Made by a program: the position numbers and the translations under genes. The notes under the pieces were generated by a model that ran no database searches, was not told the DNA's origin, and saw nothing but the letters and a program-made list of their open reading frames with translations. From assembly GCF_018130825.1 (NCBI RefSeq), contig NZ_JAFCJS010000006.1, positions 186,001 to 250,000 of the forward strand: 64,000 nucleotides of DNA, in the 5' to 3' direction. Source of the DNA: Bradyrhizobium liaoningense (GTDB taxonomy: Bacteria > Pseudomonadota > Alphaproteobacteria > Rhizobiales > Xanthobacteraceae). Positions 57,581-64,000 of this stretch are shown one piece after another; positions within the stretch are counted from its first letter, which is position 1, and each line of letters starts with the position of its first letter.

Positions 57581-58960
57581 ATGACCAAGAATTCGACGTG
57601 GATTTCTGACTGGCGCCCCGAAGATGAGGCGTTCTGGAATGCGGGCGGCAAGACCATCGCCCGGCGTAACCTGATCTGGTCGATCGTCGCCGAACATATC
57701 GGCTTCTCGGTGTGGCTGATCTGGAGCATCGTCACCACCAAGCTGCCGATGGCGGGCTTCCACTACACCACGGACCAGCTGTTCCAGCTCGTCGCGGTGC
57801 CGGGCCTGATCGGCGCCTTCATGCGCTTTCCCTACACCTTCGCGGTGACGACCTTCGGCGGCCGCAACTGGACCATCTTCAGCGCGGCGATCCTGTTCAT
57901 CCCGACGCTGTCCCTTGCCTATTTCGTCAGCCAGCCCGACACGCCTTTCTGGCTGATGCTGCTGGTCGCCTCGACCGCCGGTCTTGGTGGCGGCAACTTC
58001 GCCTCCAGCATGACCAACATCTCCTTCTTCTTCCCCGACCGGATGAAGGGATGGGCGCTGGGCCTCAATGCCGCCGGCGGCAATATCGGCGTCTCCAGCG
58101 TGCAGCTCTTGACCCCGATCCTGATGACGCTCGCCGTCATCAACCTGTTCCAGGCAAGCCCCGTCGACGGCATCTTCCTGCAGAATGCCGGCCTGATGTG
58201 GGTGCTGCCGATCGCGATCGCGGTGTTCGGCGCGGTGTTCTTCATGAACAACCTGACCACGGCGAAGTCGTCGATCAAGAACCAGCTCGCGGTGGTGAAG
58301 CGCAAACACACCTGGATCATGGCGTATCTCTACATCGGCACGTTCGGGTCTTTCATCGGCTACTCCGCGGCGTTCCCGCTGCTGCTCAAGACGCAGTTTC
58401 CGTCGGTGACGATCTCGATCGCCTTCCTCGGTCCGCTGGTCGGTTCGCTGTCGCGCCCGTTCGGCGGCTGGCTCGCCGACAGGATCGGCGGCTCGGTGAT
58501 CACGTTCTGGAATTTCATCGCGATGGCGGCGGCGACGGTCGGTGCGCTCTATTTCGTCGGGCACAAGGACTTCATCGGCTTCCTGTCGATGTTCCTGATC
58601 CTGTTCGTGACGACCGGCATCGGCAACGGCTCCACCTACCGCATGATCCCCTCGATCTTCCGCGAGCAGAACCTGTTCAAGGTACGCGGCCAGGGCGATG
58701 CGGCACGTAGCGCTGCCCTGAAGGCCGCGAGCATCGAGAGCGGCGCGGCAGTCGGCTTCATCGGCGCGATCGGTGCCGTCGGCGGCTACCTGATCCCGAG
58801 TGGTTTCGGCAAGTCGATCGCCCTGACCGGCGGTCCGCAGCTCGCGCTCGCGATCTATCTCGGCTTCTACGCCTCGTGCCTGGCTTTGACCTGGTGGTTC
58901 TATCTGCGTCGCAGCCCGCAAGGCGAAGGCGCGCCAGGCCTCGCGGAAGCACGCGTGTGA
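57581..58960 (+). CDS. narK: Nitrate/nitrite transporter (NarK family)
   Basis: 459 residues, twelve helices of the major facilitator fold. Nitrate-transporter signatures: GLGGGNFASSMTNISFFFP (first nitrate motif) and GIGNGSTYRMIPSIF (second motif); the substrate arginines are expected in RFPYTF-like and FRE-like positions. It exports nitrite or imports nitrate. First gene of the narK-bjgb-flp-nasC operon, described in B. japonicum as a nitrate assimilation and NO detoxification unit. GGAAGGG precedes the ATG. Confidence 0.94.
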   Translation: MTKNSTWISDWRPEDEAFWNAGGKTIARRNLIWSIVAEHIGFSVWLIWSIVTTKLPMAGFHYTTDQLFQLVAVPGLIGAFMRFPYTFAVTTFGGRNWTIFSAAILFIPTLSLAYFVSQPDTPFWLMLLVASTAGLGGGNFASSMTNISFFFPDRMKGWALGLNAAGGNIGVSSVQLLTPILMTLAVINLFQASPVDGIFLQNAGLMWVLPIAIAVFGAVFFMNNLTTAKSSIKNQLAVVKRKHTWIMAYLYIGTFGSFIGYSAAFPLLLKTQFPSVTISIAFLGPLVGSLSRPFGGWLADRIGGSVITFWNFIAMAAATVGALYFVGHKDFIGFLSMFLILFVTTGIGNGSTYRMIPSIFREQNLFKVRGQGDAARSAALKAASIESGAAVGFIGAIGAVGGYLIPSGFGKSIALTGGPQLALAIYLGFYASCLALTWWFYLRRSPQGEGAPGLAEARV

Positions 58961-58978
58961 CACTTGGTACGAATCTCG

Positions 58979-59002
58979 CTTCTCCCCGTACGCGGGGAGA
59001 AG
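58979..59002 (+). repeat. Intra-operon hairpin between narK and the globin gene
   Basis: CTTCTCCCCG-TACG-CGGGGAGAAG, a perfect 10-bp stem with a 4-nt loop. No T-run follows. It resembles a CTCTCCCCG…CGGGGAGAG repeat common in this group, and may stabilise or process the message between narK and the downstream genes. Confidence 0.65.
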
Positions 59003-59082
59003 ACTCTCTGATGACGTTTGACCCATGAACCTTGTCCGCAACGGCGCGGACAAAGGCAGACCGAAACAGACAGGAGAACATC

Positions 59083-59511
59083 ATGACGCCCGAACAGATT
59101 ACCCTCATTCAGCAGAGCTTCGCCAAGGTCGCTCCGATCTCGGAGCAGGCTGCGGTGCTGTTCTACGATCGCCTGTTCGAGGTGGCGCCGCCGGTGCGCG
59201 CGATGTTCCCTGAAGACATGACCGAGCAGCGCAAGAAGCTGATGGGCATGCTCGCCGCCGTGGTCGGCGGCCTGTCGAACCTCGAGACGATTCTTCCCGC
59301 GGCCTCGGCGCTAGCCAAGCGTCACGTCGCCTATGGCGCCAAGGCCGAGCACTACCCCGTGGTCGGTGCGACCTTGCTGTGGACCCTCGAGAAGGGTCTT
59401 GGCGAAGCCTGGACGCCCGAACTCGCCACGGCCTGGACCGACGCCTATGGCGTGCTGTCCGGCTACATGATGTCCGAGGCCTACGGCGCACAGGCGCAGG
59501 CCGCCGAATAG
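59083..59511 (+). CDS. bjgb: Single-domain haemoglobin (Bjgb type)
   Basis: 142 residues from MTPEQITLIQ. A globin fold with the proximal haem histidine His81 (LAKRHVAYG), Tyr28 (FYDRLF) at B10 and Gln49 (TEQRKKL) near E7, matching the globin domain of flavohaemoglobins but without the reductase part. In B. japonicum the homologue Bjgb works with Flp to detoxify NO formed during nitrate assimilation. ACAGGAGAACATC fixes the start; an in-frame codon at 59032 is less likely. It follows narK by 122 nt. Confidence 0.92.
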   Translation: MTPEQITLIQQSFAKVAPISEQAAVLFYDRLFEVAPPVRAMFPEDMTEQRKKLMGMLAAVVGGLSNLETILPAASALAKRHVAYGAKAEHYPVVGATLLWTLEKGLGEAWTPELATAWTDAYGVLSGYMMSEAYGAQAQAAE

Positions 59512-59521
59512 GAGATGCCTT

Positions 59522-60751
59522 GTGAGTGAACCGCTGGTCATCGTCGGTAACGGTATGGCGGCCGCGCGTCTGGTCGACGAGCTCGCCAAGACCGCGCTCG
59601 GCCGCTACGCGGTCGCTGTGATCGGCGAGGAACCGCGGCTCGCTTACAATCGCGTGCTGCTCTCCTCTGTGCTGGCCGGCGAGACCGGCTCGCACGAGAT
59701 CGAGCTGCGGCCGGCCGATTGGTGGCGCCATCGCGGCGTCACGGTGCGCTACGGCTATCGCGTCACCGAGATCGACACCGGCCGCCGCGAGCTCAAGATC
59801 GCGGGCGAAGAGAGCATGGAATATTCCAAGCTCGTGCTTGCGACCGGCTCGACGCCGCTGCGCCTCAACGTGCCGGGCGCCGATCTCGCCGGCGTGCACA
59901 CGTTCCGCGATACGCGCGATGTCGACCTGCTGCTGACGCTGGCGGCGGCGAAGAAGCGCGTCGTCGTGGTCGGCGGCGGCCTGCTCGGCCTGGAGGCCGC
60001 ATACGGCCTCGCCAAGGCCGGCGCGCCGGTGACGCTGCTGCATCTGATGGACCGGCTGATGGAGCGCCAGCTCGACGCGCCCGCGGCCGACCTGCTCAAG
60101 ACGCTGGTCGAGCGCAAGGGCATCCGCATCCTGCTCAATGCCAGCACGAAGTGCATCCATGGCGACGGCCACGTCGAGGCCGTCGAGCTTGCCGACGGCA
60201 GCCGGATCGAAGCCGATGCGGTGATTTTCGCTGCCGGCATCAAGCCGAACGTCGCGCTGGCGAAGGAGGCGGGGATTGCGGTCAATCGCGGCGTCGTCGT
60301 CAACGATGTGATGCAGACCTCCTCGTCCGACATTTTCGCGCTCGGCGAATGCGCCGAGCATCGCGGCACCTGCTATGGCCTTGTCGAGCCCGCCTATGAG
60401 CAGGCGCGCGTGCTGGCGCGGCATCTCGCCGGCCGGGCCGCCGCCTATCAGGGCAGCGTGGTCTCGACCAATCTGAAGGTCTCCGGCGTCAGCGTGTTCT
60501 CGGCCGGCGACTTCATGGGCGGGGAGGGCAGCGAAAGCCTGGTGCTGTCGGACCGCAGGCGCGGCACCTACAAGAAGCTCGTCATCGCCGACGGCCGGCT
60601 CACCGGCGCGGTGCTGATCGGCGATACCGTCGATGCGCTCTGGTATCTCGAATTGATCCGCAATCGCGACAAGGTCGCGGCGATCCGTACGGACATGATG
60701 TTCGGCCGCGCACTTGCGCGTCCTTCCAAGGCGGCTGACAAGGCGGCTTGA
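59522..60751 (+). CDS. flp: FAD-dependent NAD(P)H oxidoreductase (Flp)
   Basis: 409 residues, GTG start at 59522. FAD fold IVGNGMAAARLVDEL, NAD(P) fold VVVGGGLLGLEAAYGLAKAG near residue 140 and the FAD closure DIFALGECAEH. It resembles the N-terminal reductase part of NirB and rubredoxin reductases. The B. japonicum homologue supplies electrons to the nitrate reductase NasC and to Bjgb. It begins 10 nt after the globin gene and ends 1 nt before the nasC ATG. Confidence 0.92.
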   Translation: MSEPLVIVGNGMAAARLVDELAKTALGRYAVAVIGEEPRLAYNRVLLSSVLAGETGSHEIELRPADWWRHRGVTVRYGYRVTEIDTGRRELKIAGEESMEYSKLVLATGSTPLRLNVPGADLAGVHTFRDTRDVDLLLTLAAAKKRVVVVGGGLLGLEAAYGLAKAGAPVTLLHLMDRLMERQLDAPAADLLKTLVERKGIRILLNASTKCIHGDGHVEAVELADGSRIEADAVIFAAGIKPNVALAKEAGIAVNRGVVVNDVMQTSSSDIFALGECAEHRGTCYGLVEPAYEQARVLARHLAGRAAAYQGSVVSTNLKVSGVSVFSAGDFMGGEGSESLVLSDRRRGTYKKLVIADGRLTGAVLIGDTVDALWYLELIRNRDKVAAIRTDMMFGRALARPSKAADKAA

Positions 60752-60752
60752 T

Positions 60753-63458
60753 ATGACGGCGATCGACCCAAACCTCCGCGCTACCCGAACGACTTGCCCC
60801 TATTGCGGCGTCGGCTGCGGCGTGCTGGCGACACCGGACGGCAAGGGCGGCGCGGCGATCGCGGGCGATCCCGACCATCCCGCCAATTTCGGCCGGTTGT
60901 GCTCGAAGGGCTCGGCGCTCGGCGAGACCGTGGGGCTCGAGAGCCGGCTGCTCTATCCCATGATCCGCTGCAAGGGCGTGCTGGAGCGCGTCGCCTGGAG
61001 CGATGCGCTCGACCACGTCGCCCACCGCATGCAGCACATCGTGGCGCGTGACGGCGCCGATGCGGTCGCGTTCTATCTCTCCGGCCAGCTTCTGACCGAG
61101 GACTATTACGTCGCCAACAAGCTGATGAAGGGTTTCGTCGGCACGGCGAACGTCGACACCAATTCGCGGCTCTGCATGTCGTCCTCCGTTGCCGGCCATC
61201 GCCGCGCTTTCGGCGCCGATACCGTGCCCGGCTGCTACGAGGATCTCGACCAGGCCGATCTGCTGATCTTCGTCGGCTCGAACGCGGCCTGGTGCCATCC
61301 CGTGCTGTTCCAGCGCATGCTGAAGAACCGCGGGGAGCGCGGCGCGCGCATGATCGTGATCGATCCGCGCCGCACCGATACCGCGAGCGACGTCGATCTG
61401 TTCCTCGGCCTCAAGCCCGGCACCGACACCGCGCTGTTCTCCGGCCTGTTCGTGCATCTCGCCGACAACGGCGTGTTGGACCAGGACTACATCGCTGAGA
61501 ATACCAGCGGTTTCGACGATGCGCTGGCGCGCGCGCGCAACATCGCCGGCAGCGTCGGCGCGACCGCGCTCGCCACGGGCTTGTCCGAGCAGGACGTCGC
61601 CACCTTCTTCAAGATGTTCCGCGACACCGAGAAGGTCGTCACGCTCTATTCGCAGGGTGTCAATCAGTCGGCACAGGGCACCGACAAGGTCAACGCGATC
61701 CTGAACTGCCATCTCGCCACGGGCCGCATCGGCAAGCCGGGCGCGTCGCCATTCTCGCTCACCGGCCAGCCCAACGCGATGGGCGGCCGCGAGGTCGGCG
61801 GCCTCGCCAATATGCTCGCCGCCCATATGGGCTTCACGCCGCCGGACATCGACCGCGTCAGGCGGTTCTGGAAGGCGCCGCGCATTGCCACGCATGAAGG
61901 CCTGAAGGCAGTGCAGCTGTTCGAGGCGATCAACCGCGGCGAGGTCAAGGCGCTCTGGGTGATGGGCACCAACCCCGCGGTGTCGCTGCCCGATGCGGAC
62001 TTCGTGCGCGCGGCGCTGAAGAAGCTCGAGCTGTTCGTGGTCTCCGAGAACGTGCTCTCCAACGACACGGTCGAGGCGGGCCCGCATGTGTTGCTGCCGG
62101 CGCTCGCCTGGGGCGAGAAGTCGGGCACGGTGACCAATTCCGAGCGGCGTATCTCGCGCCAGCGCTCGTTCCTACCGGCGCCGGGCGAGGCGCGTCCCGA
62201 TTGGTGGATCCTGAGCGAGACCGCAAAGCGCCTCGGCTTCGGCGACAGCTTTAATTACAAATCCGCGGCTGATATTTTCCGGGAGCATGCCGCGCTCTCG
62301 GCCTTCGAGAATGATGGTAGTCGCGATTTCGATATCAGCGCGCTCACTTCTCTGTCCGACGAAGCCTTCGACGCCTTGAAGCCTGTGCAATGGCCGGCGC
62401 GCGAAGGCGCTGAGCCGGGCGAGCGTTTCTTTGCGCAAGGCGGCTTCTTCACCAATGACGGCAAGGGCCGCTTCATTGCGCCGGAGGTGCCGGCGCTGCG
62501 CAGCGAGACCGGTCCGTCGCGTCCCTTACGGCTCAATACCGGGCGCATCCGCGACCAGTGGCACACGATGACCCGCACGGGCCTCAGCCAGCGGCTGGGC
62601 GCGCATCTGCCCGAGCCGTTCGTCGAGATCCATCCCGATGACGCCGGCAAATACGGCATCGCCCACGACAGCTATGCCCGCATCACCACCGATTACGGCC
62701 AGTGCATCCTGAAGGCCGTCGTCAGCGAAGGTCAGCAGCGCGGCACCCTGTTCGTGCCGATCCACTGGAGCGCGATGAACACCTCGCACGGCCGCGTCGG
62801 TGCGCTGGTGCAGTCCTTCACCGATCCGTTTTCGGGGCAGCCGGAAGCGAAGGCCACGCCGGCCGCGATTGCGCCTTATGAATTCGTCTTCCGCGGCTTC
62901 GCGCTCTCGCGCAAACAGCTCGACCTGCCGCAGAATCTATTGTGGACCCGCGTCACGGTCAGCGGCGGCTTCGGCTATCTCTTCGCCGACAATGCGGATC
63001 TCACCCGCTGGCCGGCCTGGCTCGAGGGTGTTGTCGGCGAGGACGTCGCCGAGTACCGCGACTTTGGCGGCGGCGTCTATCGTGCAGCGTCTTTCGCAGG
63101 CGATCGCATCGAGACCTGCCTGTTCGTCGGACCCGCGCATGACGCGGGCGATTGGGAGGTGGTGAAGAGCCTGTTCGTGGCCGACCAGGTCACCGACGAT
63201 CAGCGCCGCATGCTGCTGTCGGGCAAGTCCAGCGAAGGTGCCGGCTCGACCGGTCCCATCGTCTGCGCCTGCTTCGGTGTCGGCCGCGGCACCATCTGCG
63301 ATGCCATCGCTGGCGGCGCGCGCACCGCCGCCGAGATCGGTGCAAAACTCAAGGCCGGCACCAATTGCGGCTCCTGCATCCCGGAGCTGAAGCGCCTGAT
63401 CGCGACGACGGAGGTCGTGCCGGCGAAGCAGGCCAAGGTGGCGAGCGCGGCGGGGTAG
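60753..63458 (+). CDS. nasC: Assimilatory nitrate reductase catalytic subunit (NasC)
   Basis: 901 residues. N-terminal [4Fe-4S] motif CPYCGVGC (from Cys15), a molybdopterin oxidoreductase core with NTNSRLCMSSSV-like segments, GSNAAWCHPV and NPAVSLPDADF, a C-terminal dinucleotide-binding domain, and finally a BFD-like [2Fe-2S] unit with Cys838, Cys840, Cys872 and Cys875 (CACFG … NCGSC). It reduces nitrate to nitrite in the cytoplasm with electrons from Flp. A start 13 codons upstream lies within flp; the ATG at 60753 fits MTAIDPNLRA. No nitrite reductase gene is in the window. Confidence 0.94.
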   Translation: MTAIDPNLRATRTTCPYCGVGCGVLATPDGKGGAAIAGDPDHPANFGRLCSKGSALGETVGLESRLLYPMIRCKGVLERVAWSDALDHVAHRMQHIVARDGADAVAFYLSGQLLTEDYYVANKLMKGFVGTANVDTNSRLCMSSSVAGHRRAFGADTVPGCYEDLDQADLLIFVGSNAAWCHPVLFQRMLKNRGERGARMIVIDPRRTDTASDVDLFLGLKPGTDTALFSGLFVHLADNGVLDQDYIAENTSGFDDALARARNIAGSVGATALATGLSEQDVATFFKMFRDTEKVVTLYSQGVNQSAQGTDKVNAILNCHLATGRIGKPGASPFSLTGQPNAMGGREVGGLANMLAAHMGFTPPDIDRVRRFWKAPRIATHEGLKAVQLFEAINRGEVKALWVMGTNPAVSLPDADFVRAALKKLELFVVSENVLSNDTVEAGPHVLLPALAWGEKSGTVTNSERRISRQRSFLPAPGEARPDWWILSETAKRLGFGDSFNYKSAADIFREHAALSAFENDGSRDFDISALTSLSDEAFDALKPVQWPAREGAEPGERFFAQGGFFTNDGKGRFIAPEVPALRSETGPSRPLRLNTGRIRDQWHTMTRTGLSQRLGAHLPEPFVEIHPDDAGKYGIAHDSYARITTDYGQCILKAVVSEGQQRGTLFVPIHWSAMNTSHGRVGALVQSFTDPFSGQPEAKATPAAIAPYEFVFRGFALSRKQLDLPQNLLWTRVTVSGGFGYLFADNADLTRWPAWLEGVVGEDVAEYRDFGGGVYRAASFAGDRIETCLFVGPAHDAGDWEVVKSLFVADQVTDDQRRMLLSGKSSEGAGSTGPIVCACFGVGRGTICDAIAGGARTAAEIGAKLKAGTNCGSCIPELKRLIATTEVVPAKQAKVASAAG

Positions 63459-63475
63459 GCCCGACTCTTTCCATC

Positions 63476-63553
63476 GTCATTGCGAGCGTAGCGAAGCAAT
63501 CCAGAGTCTTTCCGCAGAGGGATTCTGGATTGCTTCGCTGCGCTCGCAATGAC
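63476..63553. repeat. REP-like palindrome, copy 3 (GTCATTGCGAG family)
   Basis: GTCATTGCGAGCGTAGCGAA…TTCGCTGCGCTCGCAATGAC, an inverted repeat with inner arms CAATCCAGA/TCTGGATTG, nearly the same as copy 1 at 16780-16857. It begins 17 nt after the nasC stop and probably helps end the operon transcript. Confidence 0.9.
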
Positions 63554-63587
63554 GGTGTTGATGCAGGTGCGCCAAAAGCCATGGTCT

Positions 63588-63723
63588 CGTGCCCCGGACG
63601 CAGCGCAGCGTCTCTTCGACGATGCGCTGCAGAGCCGGGGCCCATCTAACAGCGGAGCGTTTGGCTTTTCTGGGTCCCGGCTCTGCGCAGCAGCGTTTCA
63701 CGCTGCAGCGCGTCCGGGACACG
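63588..63723. repeat. Inverted intergenic repeat (CCCCGGACGC/GCGTCCGGG family)
   Basis: Left part CGTGCCCCGGACGCAGCG…GAGCCGGGGCCCA is mirrored by TGGGTCCCGGCTCTGCGCAGC…GCGTCCGGGACACG. A further bradyrhizobial-type repeat with long imperfect arms. Together with REP copy 3 it fills most of the 361-nt interval before the next gene. Confidence 0.75.
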
Positions 63724-63819
63724 AGAGAGGTGGGGACGCAGCCATGCCCTCCGCCCAATCGACGCGACGTCGATTGTCGCCTATGCTGCCACGCGCTCAC
63801 CCTCAGCAATCAAAAAAAC

Positions 63820-64000
63820 ATGATGTACCTGGAAACGCCGCCGCGCCTGATCGAGACCAGGCTGTTCTCCGCGATGCCCGACAAATTCCGCCGCAAGGGC
63901 GAGCGGACCGATTGGGCTGACGCCAACCGCCCGGGCGTGCCAACGGACTCCTTCATCGAAGGGCCCTCATTCGACAGGGACGGCCATCTCTACATCGTCG
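63820..64000 (+). CDS. SMP-30/gluconolactonase-family protein, N-terminal part (runs off the right edge)
   Basis: First 60 residues in the window. IEGPSFDRDGHLYIV is the characteristic first blade of the SMP-30/gluconolactonase beta-propeller, with the metal-binding glutamate in IEGP. These enzymes hydrolyse sugar lactones. Two adjacent ATG codons (63820, 63823) are possible starts; there is no good ribosome site, only an A-run. The rest lies outside the window. Confidence 0.82.
   Translation, partial: MMYLETPPRLIETRLFSAMPDKFRRKGERTDWADANRPGVPTDSFIEGPSFDRDGHLYIV

Noticed and set aside
1..64000. CRISPR arrays, tRNA/rRNA genes, prophage or intact insertion sequences
   Set aside because: No regularly spaced direct repeats, no cloverleaf-like sequence and no transposase or phage genes were seen in either strand.

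Overview
The window looks like a chromosomal segment of a Bradyrhizobium-type alphaproteobacterium. It is GC-rich. The order fixL | usp - CBS protein - fixNOQP - fixGHIS is the microaerobic respiration cluster known from Bradyrhizobium. A narK - globin - flp - nasC operon matches the nitrate assimilation/NO detoxification operon described in B. japonicum (diazoefficiens). Palindromic intergenic repeats beginning GTCATTGCGAG recur three times. No tRNA, rRNA, CRISPR array, prophage or intact insertion sequence was found.

Layout. 1-10141: microaerobic respiration. The N-terminus of the oxygen sensor FixL lies on the minus strand, then a universal stress protein, a CBS-pair protein, the cbb3 oxidase operon ccoNOQP and its assembly operon ccoGHIS. 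Two perfect FixK-type boxes and one 7/8 box sit 57-61 nt before the three transcription units. 10138-18286: mixed metabolism (MFS exporter, cupin, thioredoxin-fold protein, LysR, patatin, MpaB-like oxygenase, glycogen synthase). 18484-25122: a class III CoA-transferase followed by a five-gene dipeptide/opine-type ABC importer. 25200-30199: zinc alcohol dehydrogenase, isopropylmalate/isocitrate-type dehydrogenase, enoyl-CoA hydratase, L,D-transpeptidase. 30614-36900: XRE and LysR regulators, CcdA, an animal-type haem peroxidase, a metallo-beta-lactamase-fold hydrolase. 36991-45235: NDH-2-like flavoprotein, AraC regulator, enolase-superfamily enzyme with its LysR, SRPBCC protein, HWE-type sensor kinase, several very small exported or membrane peptides. 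45526-50833: a TRAP importer, a serine hydrolase and an intradiol ring-cleavage dioxygenase. 50848-63458: nitrogen island. 63476-64000: repeats and the start of an SMP-30/gluconolactonase-family gene.

The nitrogen island is the most coherent unit. A formate/nitrite-type channel and a membrane-anchored PP2C phosphatase-kinase fusion are read leftwards. nrtABC (nitrate ABC importer) and then narK-bjgb-flp-nasC (exchanger, globin, flavoprotein reductase, nitrate reductase) are read rightwards. Two NtrC-like enhancer pairs (GCAC-N7-GTGC type) and three GG-N10-GC/GA sigma-54-type promoters can be read. The pair at 53831-53863 lies exactly 96 bp from the -24 GG of both divergent promoters, and the pair at 57290-57322 lies exactly 96 bp from the narK promoter. 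This places the channel and the kinase/phosphatase in the same nitrogen-limitation regulon as the nitrate genes. The two rightward leaders share further short elements, possibly an RNA-level (NasT/ANTAR-like) control. Gene functions rest on motifs read by eye and on family knowledge; no database search was run.
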